Below, one piece after another: positions 48,281-60,959 of a stretch of 64,000 bases of DNA; positions within the stretch are counted from its first letter, which is position 1; the number at the start of each line of letters is the position of its first letter. The notes beneath the pieces were generated by a model that was given only the letters and a program-made list of their open reading frames with translations, ran no database searches and was not told the origin of the DNA. Made by a program: the position numbers and the translations under genes. This stretch comes from Salvia splendens (taxonomy: Eukaryota; Streptophyta; Magnoliopsida; Lamiales; Lamiaceae): assembly GCF_004379255.2 (NCBI RefSeq), contig NC_056049.1, positions 19,762,063-19,826,062 on the forward strand, in the 5' to 3' direction.

Positions 48281-48534
48281 CTCCATCCGTTAGTGAAATG
48301 TTGTCCAGTTTTTTCATTTCGGTCTGTTCGTGAAATGTTTTCCATTTTGCTTTTATTCCATTTTTGGTAAATGGACCCACTCTCTACTAACACATTATCT
48401 CTCACATTTTATTATAAAACTAATATATAAATATAAAGTCTACATTTCATTAACTTTTTTCCACTCACTCTTCTTCACATTTCTTAAAACCCGTGTCGAG
48501 TTAAACATGGACAATATTTTGTAGACGGAGGGAG
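48281..48534. mobile_element. Stowaway-like MITE
   Basis: TA flanks CTCCATCCGTTAGTG on the left and an inverted end TAGACGGAGGGAG on the right. The interior is unlike the GAGTCGTATTCC subfamily, so this is a separate subfamily. Confidence 0.8.
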
Positions 48535-48727
48535 TATAGAAAAAGTCAAAGAATAGTTTTAGAATTTTCCACTATTATAGTGTGGCTTTAAATAACAAAC
48601 CAAACATGTGATATTAAGGATTATAAATAACATACTATTACGAATAGAAATGGAAAACTAAGAAAAACATTTATACAAAATGATTGGTAACAGGGCTAGG
48701 TGGATTGGGCCTCGCCATGCCCGTCTA

Positions 48728-48982
48728 GGTTGTCCAATTCTGCTGGAACTACAATCTGGTGAGGCTGCAGGAGCTGTTAAGGGAGGAAGGCTGCGACGCC
48801 AAGTTCAGATTGGAAGGCGATGGGAAGCCTTACGTCACTGATAACTTAACTACATTGTGGATTTGTATTTCAAGACTCCGATCAGGGATTCCGCCGCAGC
48901 GGGAAGGGAGGTCGCCGCCTTGGATATGGCCACCGCCGTCATTATCGCCGGTGGAAGTGGGATCACAGTCAAGACGAAATGA
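48728..48982 (+). pseudogene. ribose-5-phosphate isomerase fragment
   Basis: The reading begins VVQFCWNYNLVRLQELLREE, then CDAKFRLEGDGKPYVTDN. A one-base loss near 48845 shifts the frame to YFKTPIRDSAAAGREVAAL, DMATAVIIAGGSGITVKTK and a TGA stop. These are the conserved C-terminal blocks of plant ribose-5-phosphate isomerase, the pentose phosphate and Calvin cycle enzyme that interconverts ribose-5-P and ribulose-5-P. Between AAL and DMATA the usual glycine/histidine-containing loop is missing, an in-frame deletion of roughly ten codons. The N-terminal half is absent. The frameshift, deletion and missing half mark it as a pseudogene. Confidence 0.82.
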
Positions 48983-49242
48983 AGATGATGATTAAGATTT
49001 TGCGAGAATTGGGGAGTTTCAGGCATTGGTTTTGACGCTGTAACTCAGGAGCTCAAATAAATGGAGAGAAAAAATTATTTGTACACTAATTGAAGGAATA
49101 ATTAATTGCCATATTTATCGAATGTCTATCGTGGATTTTTGAGAAATTTTGAAATACGGGTTACAATTCGCCGATTTTTCAGCATTTGGGATTAAATTTT
49201 GCGAACATTTTAGAACGTGGGATTGAGGCATGCCAACTTTTA

Positions 49243-51152
49243 GAGCATCCACGGTTGTGCGGAATTCCCGGCGAAATTCCCCGCGTAATTCCCAAAAACA
49301 CCTCATGCCACGTCATAAGGAATTCTCACTACATTGCCACGTCATAAGGAATTCCCACTGCACAGTGACGGAATTTCCTGCGGAATTCCCGAAGGAATTC
49401 CCACAATTAAAAAATTCACAAATTCACAAATTAAACAATTCCCGGAAGTAAGAAATTTACGGAATTAAATAGTCGACACAAATAGGGAAAAATATTCCAT
49501 TAATAAAAAAAAGAAAAGTACATTTCACCGAATAAAAAAAATACATTTCAATAATGCTTCACCCCCACATCAACGATGACCCATCCGCTGCCATACTTCT
49601 TCAATAATATCGTTCTGGAGTTGAACATGAGCTTGTTTTTGGCGCATGTCGGCGAATACACGGACTCAATCGACATCGTCATGGGGTATCCCCATGCGGA
49701 CATTGCCAGTGGCCACGCCGTGGCTTGGACCCGCATCATCAGCGTCCTCGTTGGTCCCCTCAGTCAGTACTGGACCTTCATCTTCGACAATCATGTTGTG
49801 CATGATAATACATGCGTACATGATGTCGGCGATGCTGTCAACATACCACAGCCGTGCGGGACCCTTCACTGCCGCCCATCGACCTTGTAGCACTCCGAAT
49901 GCCCGCTCCACATCCTTGCGCGCTGCCTCCTGACGTTGCGCAAAGTATATCTTCTTTTCATCTGCTGGGCACCTGATCGTCTTCACAAAGACGGGCCACA
50001 TCGGGTATATCCCATCCGCCAAATAATAGCCCATGTTGTGCTGGTTGCCGTTGGCGACGAAGTTGACGGCCGGACCGACGCCCATGCACTGGTCGTTGAA
50101 AAGGGGCGACGACTGGAGGACATTGATGTCGTTGTTCGACCCGGCTACTCCAAAATAGGCATGCCAAATCCACAACCGGTAGTCAGCTACCGCTTCAAGG
50201 ATCATCATGGGATTCTTGGCCTTGAAACTAGTAGTGTACATCCCTTTCCAGGCAGCGGGGCAGTTCTTCCATTCCCAGTGCATACAATCTATGCTGCCTA
50301 ACATCCCCGGAAACCCATTCTGATTCCCGTGCATATCCAGCAGAGCCTGACAATCTTCGGGGGTAGGCTTCCGAAGATACCTATCCCCGAAAATCTCTCT
50401 AACGCCCTGACAAAAATACTTCAGGCAGTCGCGCAGTCGTCTCGCTGATGTGGAGGTACTCGTCGAACATGTCGGCCGAACCTCCGTATGCCAACTGGTT
50501 TACCAGTTGCATCCTCCCGCACCCTAAAATACCCGCATCGACGCTCCAAAGCGCCCACGATACGCATAAAGAGTGGCCGATGCATCCTAAACCGTCGCCG
50601 GAATAGGTTCTCCCCAAACCGTGGCTCTGGCGCAAAGTAATCCTCGTACAACCGCCCGTGGGCAGCGAGGTGATCCCGGGAGACTATAGTGCGACGATGG
50701 ATGGGTTGAGGCACCGCCGACGCCGCGGCCGCTTGTTCCTCCCTCTCAGCAGCCTCCCGCACACGTGCGTGTATCATCCGGATTATGTGTTCATAATGTC
50801 CACCACCACCACCACCACCACCACTACCACTACCACTACCGGCCATTACGAATATATAAAAGAAATTTAGAGAGAGAGAAACTTGTTAATACAAGTGGTG
50901 CGAATGAAATGAAGTTCAACAGGATGTATATATAGGAACCGAAAAAAAAACATTTAATGCATTAAACGGGAATTCCGCGAGCGTCAACGCAATGGCGGAC
51001 GTCCGCGCAGAATTCCGCCGATGGCCGCGGAACTGCGAATTCCTTCGCGGAATTCCGTATCCGTGGAAGGGGCGCGTAATGGCGGATGTCTGTTACGGAA
51101 TTTCCGCACGCCGATGGGAATTCCGTGTGGACTTCCGCAATTGCGGATGCTC
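49243..51152 (-). mobile_element. PIF/Harbinger element, 1.9 kb, transposase only
   Basis: The ends GAGCATCCACGGTTGTGCGG and, inverted, GAGCATCCGCAATTGCGG are flanked by TTA on both sides (49240-49242 and 51153-51155). Sub-terminal GGAATTCC words are abundant at both ends. The transposase gene fills most of the interior on the minus strand. No Myb-like companion is present, so it would need one supplied elsewhere. Confidence 0.88.
49570..50846 (-). pseudogene. Harbinger transposase, recently inactivated
   Basis: The ATG at 50846 begins MAGSGSGSGGGGGGGGHYEH. An N-terminal helical region follows (FRRRFRMHRPLFMRIVGALE), then a frame break near 50500, with LAYGGSADMFDEYLHISETT in the next frame. 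The catalytic part (50334-49666) is open. It has FPGMLGSIDCMHWEWKNCP, AYFGVAGSNNDINVLQSS and RKDVERAFGVLQGRW, giving the three acidic residues. A TGA at 49666 interrupts the tail, which would otherwise run to EEVWQRMGHR and a TGA at 49570. The damage is light compared with the relic at 19413-20851. Confidence 0.87.
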
Positions 51153-51155
51153 TTA

Positions 51156-52294
51156 GGAACATGGAATTTTTGCCGTAATCTATTTTTTTTTATCTTCTTC
51201 TTAGTTAACTTTCTTCCTCTCTCTACCTGCGCCGTCTTTCTCTATCTCTCACACACACACACACACACACACACACTTGGAATTACTCTCTGCTTCTACC
51301 GCTGAACTCTCTCCTGTCTATCTCAAAAAATCAATTGTGATATCAAACATTACGAATTTTTATGGCGCGGTGGTGTTTATTTATGCAATTAAATTAATAT
51401 GAGCTGAAGTAGTGTGTGGAGCTACTAGTTGATATGTTCATGAATTTACAGCCGCAGTCAAATTATGTATCCAATAACAACTCCTGCTACATTTTTATGT
51501 TAAAAACAAAAGTGCAAATTTGAGGTTTTTAAAATTTTAAATATGGTTTGCAAATATGGAATTTTTTAAATATATTTGAAAAGAACGATTGCAAAAAGAA
51601 ATTTTATGTAGGTTAGTTGGGCTACTTATATATTTTTGTGAGTGAATAAAAAAAAAGAGAAAAAAATAAAAAAATCTTATTCTAAAAAATTCGCTTGTCT
51701 TGATCTCATATTTTTAAAAGTCAACAAATTAATTCAAGATCAGCGAATTGAGACCCATATTCTCTTCTATTGTTTGCTATAAATTTTGATAAGCATACAA
51801 GACAACAGAAATTTGGGCAAGAGAGTATTTCGAATTAACCAGCATGGTGGTTCATTTGAAGCAAATCATTTGGTCAGTCTCCTCCTGAACCTCCTAGCTT
51901 TCAGCGATGACTATGCTGACCGTTGGAATGAGATATAGTCATCTAGCTATAAAACCCTAGGAAACCACAAAAATTATAAACTCAAACTGATGATGGCGAC
52001 ACAAAAAAATATATTGATCAATTAGTCAAGCAGTAGAAAAGGTCGGAATTACCCCCAATCCTACGCAAGGCAGCTGCCATCCAACCATCTATGGATAGGA
52101 TAATAAACACAAAAGAAACAAATCCGGAAGGATAGATAAGTGGCATATGGCAGCTAAAGCAGAAGTCATTGCAGGCGACTCAATCTCTACAAACTTAGTC
52201 AATCACAAATTACGTGTTTCTTATACTTATATACAGCTGCAACTTCTATTCCCTTTTCTCTAACTTAGCGAACTAACTCAACGGTTGAAGCAGC
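51156..52294. other. intergenic stretch upstream of the IQD gene, with CA microsatellite
   Basis: A CA run of about 13 units lies at 51249-51276. The rest is AT-rich, with no recognised gene. The last few hundred bases should hold the promoter and 5' UTR of the IQD gene. A clear TATA box could not be chosen with confidence. Confidence 0.5.
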
Positions 52295-53764
52295 ATGGGG
52301 AAGGCAAGCAAATGGATTAGAAATTTATTCATGGGTAAAAGGGGAGAAGACAAGGCCAAGGCTTCATTTCCACCTGAGACCACCTCCACATCAACGTCAT
52401 TCGCCACCACCCCTAAAGTGAGAAGGAGATGGAGTTTCAAAAGACCGCCCTGCGCCAAACCCGTCACTCACAAACCCAGCAAATCATTCGACTCTATCTA
52501 CGTGCCCAACCAACTACTGGACTGCGAGGCTCACCAGCCGTTAAATGCAAATGCAGCTGCCACCACAATACAAGCTGCCTATCGTTCTTATTTGGTACGC
52601 GAATATGCACTCAACTTTGCCATTCTACTCCCTAGACCTGTGTGTGTTCGCGTGTTTAAAGTATGCACTTACAGGCGAGGAGAGCACTGTGGGCGTTGAG
52701 AGGGCTGGTGAAGTTACAAGCCTTGGCAAGGGGTTACTTGGTCAGGAAACAAATGAATACCGTACTTAGGTCGATCCACGCTGTGATGGCGATTCAAGTT
52801 AGAGCCCGGATTCAACGGATCCAAATGGGGGAGGAACCTCCCGTCGTTGTGGGAAGGAGAAGGTCTTACACAGGACCATCATCAGCATCTGATAGACAGC
52901 TTGGAAAGGAAATTAGTGTGAGCCATTTCTTCAACTTCAAAAGAATTTAAGTTCACTATGCTAAGCAATTGAAACAGAAATAACTCAACATTTTGGACAT
53001 TCATGAACCACATTAATCTCCTCAATGTAACAATTAATGCAGGGAAATACATGTGATGGGAACACTTTGGCAACAAGCAGAGGTTTAAGAAGCAGAAGTG
53101 GGCGTGTGTATCAAGTACCTGGTGAGAGAGTTGAGTATGGGTCGAGAATATATAGCTCTGGTCGCCATTCAGTCTCTCAAAGAGAACACCAGCTGAAAAT
53201 GAGTCCCAGTCCATCAACACTGTCCTTCACAGATTCAAGCTCCACAACCTTTGATGGCCAACTAGAGGAATTTTCATTAAAAATGGCAAGAAGAAATTCA
53301 AGACGATACTCTTGTAGCTCAGAAAATAAGAATTCATTCATACCATCTTCACAGAGCCAAGATCATATGCCCTCTAACTCCACTTTGTTTCCAAACTACA
53401 TGACCAATACAAAATCATCACAAGCCAAGGCGAGATCACATAGTGAACCGAGGCAGCGCCCTAAGCAGAAAGGCAGGAGGTCATCATCCATGGACGCGAA
53501 AAATGATAAACAAAATGAGTACCCTTGGCTTAGCAAGCTGTATCGTTCTGACAAATCCACTGATGAAGGAGACTGTGATTCCACTACAGATGCAATGGCT
53601 GCTCTCTCCAAACATATGATGTCGTTAGTCCAATTTGAAGGGGTACGTGCTCTGTCATTTTCTTTTATTGGACATCTTGCACTGTTTATAGACTTGATCT
53701 TCAGATTTAGCTTGGTCTCTGATTCAATTAATTAAAACTGCAGCCTCCCATGAATTTGTATTGA
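52295..53764 (+). CDS. IQD: IQ67-domain (IQD) calmodulin-binding protein, 387 aa
   Basis: IQD proteins bind calmodulin and usually act as scaffolds at microtubules, the plasma membrane or the nucleus. Four exons join in frame: 52295-52594, 52675-52917, 53043-53642 and 53744-53764. The start MGKASKWIRNLFMGKRGEDK is typical of the family. The IQ67 region spans exons 1-2 (ATTIQAAYRSYL, then ARRALWALRGLVKLQALARG, then AIQVRARIQRIQM), with the phase-0 intron inside it at the family's usual place. That intron is only 80 bp. The C-terminal half is Ser/Arg/Lys-rich and probably disordered, with the conserved short block EYPWLSKLYRSDKSTDEGD and a last exon encoding PPMNLY. Without the last splice the frame would run on to 53735. 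It is convergent with the NEK gene. Confidence 0.92.
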
Positions 53765-54481
53765 TGCTTCAGTTTCATGGTCAAGAGCGGGATTTTAGAA
53801 ATCAAAATGAGAGATTAGCAGAAATTCAGTCGCAAGCATAGATATCAAGAACTACGTCCGCAGACTCCAGATTGTTGCCCCTGCATATTCCATTATGCAG
53901 ATCCTATGTTTTTTCAATTCTTTAGCTTCTTTTTGGGCTAGAAGTAGATGGTCTGATAATTTCCATTAGCAACGAAGACTACAAATAATTCATTTATGAC
54001 ATGATTATTGAAGTATAACAGAAGATAAACATATGTTCGGATTTGTACTTGGGGGCAGCCTGAACTTCCAGAGTAGTTCTCTTTATCAAGATTATCTGCA
54101 TATAATTGTGTATGTCAGCTGACATCAATGAAAAGCTGTTCCAAAGAAAGAACTGCATACCTCAGTTTTTGTATGCAAAATTGGGACATGACGCCGTCAT
54201 GAAGGCTTGAGCTCAACAGTGGACATGATGAGCGCCATACTACTGAAAATAAAAATCAGTACAAAAATAGCAGAAACTTCTCAAAGATTATAGCGGATCA
54301 ATAATGTTCTCTGATATTAATAGTTGGCACCAAATCTGCAGAAAATGTCAGACAATGGGTTTCCTATCTAACCCAGTACTTGAAATTGGCCTAAACGAAT
54401 TAGGAAACTATAACATGTTCTGCCTAAACAAATTACATGCCAATAATTTGGAACATTAAAAAGTCATTCCACAAATATATT
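53765..54481. other. space between convergent IQD and NEK genes
   Basis: No gene is visible. The two 3' UTRs must share these 717 bases. No transposon ends are recognised, which makes this one of the few intergenic gaps here without TE traces. Confidence 0.55.
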
Positions 54482-57400
54482 CTATACATGCAGGCTGCTC
54501 CTATGGCAAAGATCTTCTGGCAGGAGGGTATTTTCTTTGAAGCTCTTGGACAACCAGATTGCAGTTTCTCTTGGAGACGCTTTTCCCGGACCAAATGGCC
54601 TTATCAAAACCCCAAGTTCCTCAATTTTCGCTTCTTGAAATAACCTTGCACTGAACTCGAGCAAGCCTTCCAGTGCTTCAGCTCGTTGTCGGTAAGAAGA
54701 CATGTCAATTCTGCGGGGTCGTTGGTCCGAGGATGTTCGGCTTGAGGCACCAGCAGTGGCATTATGATCTGAAGACTCACTTCCATCTTGCTTATCATTG
54801 TGTAGTGTAGAACGAACTCCTTGCCAATTATTGAAGCTCAATCGACCTGATTTATCCAGGAACTCAATGGTATATCTATTTTTCATGATAGAACGGTCAC
54901 CTTGTGGGTATCTGGAGGTGAACGAGCTTCTGCGGATACCTAAGGACCCCACATAGGACCCTAAAGGAAGTTCAAACATCTTATCGATTCGAGGGGAATT
55001 GACAGAAACATCTGGAGACTTGATGCTGCCAATGATTTCAAGAGGACCAAGACTGGGCACACGACGACAATGATCTGCACCTTTTCCTGGCAATGGAAGA
55101 GAGGCTCTACGAGTGGTTGAAACAGGTCTCTTAACCACGCTTTTTGATGCTTGAAGCTGAAAATAGCATTTCTTCAGTTTGTTTAGCACATAGAGAGAAT
55201 TCATAGATCATCCTATACTAACTAATATTGTTCGGATATACTAGGGAGAGAGAAGAATGATTTTTTTACAAAAATAAATGAGTTCAAGCATATGAAAGTT
55301 AAGTAAATGTTTAAAGGTTTAGAGATAAATGGCATCATTTACTGGGATAAAAAGTAACATGGGGATGCTTACTTACAGTATTATGCAATAAAAACAGCTT
55401 CCACAATACATGCAAATTATATAAGAAAATTTGGAGAGCAATATATGGAAAGAACATACTTGCAGTTTGGGGCTGGTTTTGGTCTTTTTTGTTAGGAAAT
55501 ATGGCCAGGACCTGCTATTTCTAGGACATGAGTGAACTGTTCCTGAAAATCTCATATTTAAATCCATATGTATAGAAAGTTTCGACCATTTTTCTAACAG
55601 AGCTGTACACCTCTTAAGTATTACGCAAACAAATATAATTTTCTACAGTCATAGACCTTTGTTTCCAACAGTCAAACATATACCATGAGTGGAATTGAAC
55701 AATAAAAAAAAAGGAATGTAAAACTATTATATATTGGGTTAAAAGCATAGAACCAGTGGTAATTCAAGGCAAGACTGCATGGCAAGATAAAGAGACTAGG
55801 AATGTGATGGTAAATATTTTTATATTTAGAAGAGAGTTGCTTCAAAACAAGCATCTGAACAAATTATCATGACAGAAGAAACAAGGACTGTATGCATACA
55901 AAAAAGTTTTGTATGATCTTACCAGTTCATTATTCTTTGAGAGCTTTGACTTTCTTTTTGAAACACTGGAAGCTTTTGTTTCTGTATCTTTCTGTTTTGT
56001 TGAGATTTTTGAGGTAACAGTTTTTGTAATGACAGTCCGTTCATGCGTGCTTCCAGAAAATAATTCTTTCGTTCTAGGATGCAGATTGGAAGGATTGGTT
56101 GTTTCAGTTATCCTAGTGAAAGAATCATAACTTGGCTCAGCTCCAGATACATTTGGATTTACAGTCCTGTCATTTCCACATGAGGATCGTCTCTTGCTAT
56201 ATGCTGGAGGTGGACCACGGGAAGACTCTGAAAATCTAATTGACCTAGTGTTATCCTTTTCTGTTTCAGCCCATTCGCTTGGAAAACTGGTGCGCCTGGG
56301 GGAATTGAGCTTAAGGTGAACATTGAGTACATAGGGTTGAAGGTGTTGGTGCCAGAGAAGTGCTGCAGCCTGCCATGATTACTTTCATGTATTAGTAATG
56401 TGAATAGAATAAAAATTATTTCCAAGATGATATGCAAGTGAGGGGCATGCATAATACATTCTTCATACATACATGGTCTACAAAACTAAAAAGATCAACG
56501 TAGAGCAGATCTTGCAATTGCGGTTGGAAACAATATTAATACTTTTTCCCCTCACTACCTTGTCTCCCTCGATAGGTCAAAATAGATAGAGAATTAGCTA
56601 GAATGTGGTTATTGGCGAATTGAAGTTTCAACTTGAATAGCAGCAAACAAAAATACAGGATATCAACCGACTTAAATAGCTACTACTTAAGTACTTGTGC
56701 AGTTAAGAGATATGTAATAAACGAGTGCAGAGCTTACACTAGGACGAAGTTCTGGATTCCTCCTCAGCATGCTTTTCACCAGACCTCGGCTGTAATACAA
56801 GTATCATAATCATAGTAAAGTCAATCAGCTAGTTAAGGCTAAAAAAGATTGTCAATTTTCTCATAATAAACCATTATAATAACAATCATATAGCGAGACG
56901 ATGAAAACTTTTGAGCAGAGAGAGAGAGAGAGATTGACAGACATGCAGACACGGGAATACATTTAAGAAATAGGAGAGCAGAGAGGAACTCACAATGAAC
57001 CAGAGTATTTGGCGGGCAGTGGAGCAACTATAGACTTGTTTATTTTGTTGATGAGAGCTTGCATATCCTGTCAAAAAAATGTGCAGAAAATAAAATACAA
57101 CTTTAATTTTTAAGAACTTTACTGACCAGAAGTCAACACCAATCATACCATTCAGGGAAAACATAAATCACAACAAGCAAACAAGGTTAAGCTGAACCCA
57201 AAGTCCTGTTTCTAGAAACATTCCTACATGGTAGTCAGCTAATGAATAATGATTAACTAGTCTTAATGTTTATGGTCTAATAAATGTATGACATTCTCAT
57301 AAATAAAAGCCGGTAGCAAGAATTCACACTTTAGCAGATAATCGGCTGATTTCTTGTGTGAGAAATAAGATTTCAGGCTGTAGACCCACAGGGTTAATCT

Positions 57401-59644
57401 ACTTCAGTAGTAGAGTTCATGGTCAACCTCAGAATAGAGAACATAAATTCATGGAGTATCATTGAACTTCATGCAGAATAATTGACTATTACGGCCAGTC
57501 ATTCTATTTCCACTACCAATGAGCAAAACTCAAATTAGTATGGTAAAGAAATTGTGTAGCAGGTATGTGAAAGTTTTGAAGTACTTAACTGCTAGCAACA
57601 ACCAAAATCTTAGTCCAAAAATGTTAGGGCTAATGCAGAAAGGAAATTCAGTACAAAGTTGGCCAACAATCATGTTAAGTCGGCAGCAACTTACAAATGC
57701 CTTGAAAGCTGGTTTAAGGGATGTCATTTCATACATGCAGCATCCTGGAAGATATTAAATAGCAGGATACATCAATTTGACATGGACTAGTGCAAAATAG
57801 GCTTAACTTAATCCGGTGTATTATTATAATCTTTATAATGACACCATGTAGCAGTAAAATATTTCTCTTACCAAGTGACCATACATCTGATTTGGAACCA
57901 TATGGTATATCTGCAAGTAGCTCAGGGCACATATAACTGGGAGTACCAACAATCTGAGGAAGAAACGAGGTATGAATAAGTCATATGATGATGGGACAAT
58001 GATAGAACTGAAAAACGGCATATCGTAACCATAATGCTTACCGAGGAAGCCAGCTCATCTGAACTCAACATTTTGGCAAGTCCAAAGTCACCTGGAACAA
58101 CCCCATGTAGTTTAGAAATTCATTCCAAATTCCAGGAAGAAAATACAAGATGATGGCTTACCAAGACGAATGTCGTGATCTTTCGTCAAAAATATATTTG
58201 AGCACTGCAGAAATTGAGTGAACATTAAACTGAAAAATCATGAATTTCATAATATGTATCATAACTATCAAGGAGGCAGTCTGACAAAACATACCTTGAC
58301 ATCACGATGAAGGATATGGTTCATGTGTAAGTACTCCAGTGCTATGAGTAGCTGAACAAGCCATATACAGAGCTTCTGCAGAAACATAAGAAATAAAGTT
58401 ATTTAAACATGGAGTAATGAAGTGGCTGGCTGTGGGAGAAAAAAGAAGTATATGAAAAAAAACTGATCCACTAAAGAAACTACCTCTTCAGGAAGATGGA
58501 CACCATTGGCCATTTTTATGGCTTCTGCCCTACAAATAAAAAATAGGTAGGCAAGGTTAAAGACGTGTCTTTGTTCCCTTTACAAAGATCATATTAAATG
58601 TGGAAAACTGCTTACATATCTCCACCTTCACAGTAACCTATGACAATGCAGACATAGCAGCCCTGAGATATAAGCAACATACGTTTTTAGTTCAATTGAT
58701 TTTAGAAACTGGCAGAGAAAAACTGTTTGAATATACTGATATGTGACATTTCTAAATATGGGATTCCCATCAAAACTTGACTTCTTTGTGTTCCTTTTCT
58801 GGTGGAAGCCACCAATTCAGTTTCAATAACAGCAATCAGGGACCAACAGAAGATACCTTGCCAATCAGAATCAGTTGAAGGAAACTACTAGAGGCTTGCC
58901 CATAATAAAGATAGCAGAGGTTGTGTATTTAATCATACAGCATTCTGCTAGGTTGGCTGTCGATCAGCAGACTTAATGATTCTAGGTATATTTCAGTAGT
59001 TTGGTGTCCTAAATCATTTTAAGTTGCTTGAGACCATAATTGCTAAGTCTAAAGTTTCATCAGACTTATTTCATTTCTAGTTTGGCAAACTACAGTTTAG
59101 AAATTGATGGAGTAAAAACAGTAAGAAGCTATAGGTAGATTAAATTAGAAAAATTATTCTAATGGTCCAGCTTGAGAGCCATCCCCATAAAGATGCGACA
59201 GGCATAACTTTCTTACCTTCTCCACCTATGAATCTTTGTGCTCCACTATAAATGGATTTTGCATGTTCGAAATAAGTTCCATCTGCATAGTATCACAAAG
59301 CTACTTAGGTTAATACAGAGAGTATTTACTGAGAAATTACTTAAGAAAGAAGAACTGACCTCCTGATGTGCGGATCGCCGTGTCCTGTTGGTTTGGTGGG
59401 CAAGACGAATCTTTTTTAACACATACCTTAACATCCAAGCCAAGGAATTAAGTGAAAAATGATTAGTAAAAAACAAATTCACCATGATAATCTTGCAGTC
59501 ATGATGCACACATGAAACCAATATAAATATGATGAAGGCATCTTTATTTAGCTCTCACTTCTTCTTTTCCTGCTTATGCCTCACAAGAAGCGCAGAACCG
59601 AAAGCACCCTTGCCAATCTGTTCCAGTATCTCGTACTTGTCCAT
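54482..59644 (-). CDS. NEK: NIMA-related Ser/Thr kinase (NEK1/2/3-like), with internal TAG
   Basis: Plant NEKs act on microtubules and directional cell growth. Fourteen coding exons (descending): 59644-59559, 59426-59360, 59282-59217, 58662-58616, 58529-58484, 58375-58295, 58204-58162, 58091-58042, 57953-57872, 57744-57695, 57067-56994, 56789-56738, 56369-55923, 55156-54482. They give 622 codons in one frame. The kinase domain shows [37 protein letters not shown] and [11 protein letters not shown]. The C-terminal block [20 protein letters not shown] is typical of the NEK1-3 group. Exon 3 reads EHKDS-TAG-VEK at 59226-59228, where the family has Trp (TGG). The product would stop at 69 residues, before HRD and DFG. 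All other exons are open. A non-coding first exon at about 60842-60950 is likely, giving a 5'-UTR intron of over 1 kb that contains MITEs. Confidence 0.9.
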
Positions 59645-59759
59645 TGGATGTGAAGTTACTTCGTTCTACCAGGCCACCAAGGCAAAAAAACTAGACTCCT
59701 GCCACAATGAATCAACAAAAATAAATATTGAGGGATATATATATATATATATATATATA

Positions 59760-59990
59760 GGCGTGTGATCAAATACTAACTTTTTATATTTTAAAAATAT
59801 CAACACAAAGACATAAATTTATCAATCTTATTGTTTTGATAAACTTAGGTCTTTGTGTTGATATTTAAATTTACATGTTGTATTGATAGAATTATATCTC
59901 TGTTTTGATAATTTTAATACACAGAATTGAAAGTTATTAGTTATTACTGTAAATTAGTTAGCACACTGCCGCAACCCTATATATATATAT

Positions 59991-59993
<3 letters not shown>
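59760..59993. mobile_element. possible MITE in the NEK 5'-UTR intron
   Basis: Between two TA microsatellites, a stretch starts GGCGTGTGATCAAATACTAAC and ends GTTAGCACACTGCC. It has partly symmetric interior words about ATATCAACACAAAGAC and its inverse. It resembles the neighbouring element at 60021 only at the outer GTGTGATCAAATAC. The edges are uncertain. Confidence 0.4.
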
Positions 59994-60020
<27 letters not shown>

Positions 60021-60021
<1 letters not shown>

Positions 60022-60358
60022 GGTGTGATCAAATACAAACTCTCTAAAATACAAACTATACAAACTATATCACCGGAGTGTACAAATTCTGTCACCGGAG
60101 TGTACAAATTATGTCAACGGACTGTACAAATTCTGTCACCGGGGGTCGATGTCAACGGAATGTACAAATTATGTCACCGGGGGATGTACGGAGTGTACAA
60201 ATTCTGTTGACGGGGGTGTCCAAATTCTGATTTTTCGATGTCAAAATGTTGACATTAGAAAAATCTCTTATATTAACCGTTGATTAATTGTATTAAGTGA
60301 GTATGATTAAAGTTTGTATAGTTTGTATTTTAGAGAGTTTGTATTTTATCACACCCCT
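60021..60358. mobile_element. MITE with 46-bp inverted ends and internal tandem repeats
   Basis: The left end AGGTGTGATCAAATACAAAC continues CTCTCTAAAATACAAACTATACAAAC, and the right end is its inverse, closing ATCACACCCCT. TA-rich microsatellite flanks both sides. Inside, 60062-60230 holds several imperfect copies of CACCGGAGTGTACAAATTCTG. It lies in the inferred 5'-UTR intron of the NEK gene. The family is unknown to me. Confidence 0.7.
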
Positions 60359-60959
60359 ATATATATATATATATATTTAACCCTATATATATATATATTT
60401 TTTTTCAATTCGCGTAGTACTTGAACATAAATTACAGTTAGAGCTTATAATTCATTCAATACTGAGAGATGCGAACATCAAATCAGGAGGAATCTCGCAG
60501 CAAATTAAACTATCGGTTACTAAACATGAAATAAAGGCATTGATGTCATACATTCGAATTACAAATCAACACTTCAGTTTCAGTCCATCCAGTAAAATGC
60601 ACCATAATCCAAGCCTTGATTCACGCAAAATTAAACCACCGCATTTAAGTTCTGTACGCAAAAATTCAGATGAAGATAAACACCAAAAACTAAAGAAGAA
60701 AAATCAAATTCGGTTCGCATTTGACTGTCAATTTCAACAGATTCATTCATAGATTTCAGCAGCCAAAAAAGCAAAAGGCGCGAAATAAAACAACAGTTAA
60801 GAGTGAAAAGTGCAAAACAGCGGAGAAGCTAAAGAGAGACACCTGAAATGCGTGCTTCTTCGAAGGTAGAGAAAGAGCAATGCAGGAAGGTAGGACTCCA
60901 ACATCAGCTACAGTAAAAGCGACGGCGCTGTAATGGTGGCGATATACGCACAGGAATTA

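Noticed and set aside
55440..55560. Extra NEK exon between exons 13 and 14
   Set aside because: It has splice-like edges, but joining it breaks the frame with exon 13, and exons 13 and 14 join directly in phase 0.
60062..60230. CRISPR-like spaced repeats
   Set aside because: The units are contiguous and imperfect, lie inside a MITE with inverted ends, and this is plant DNA.
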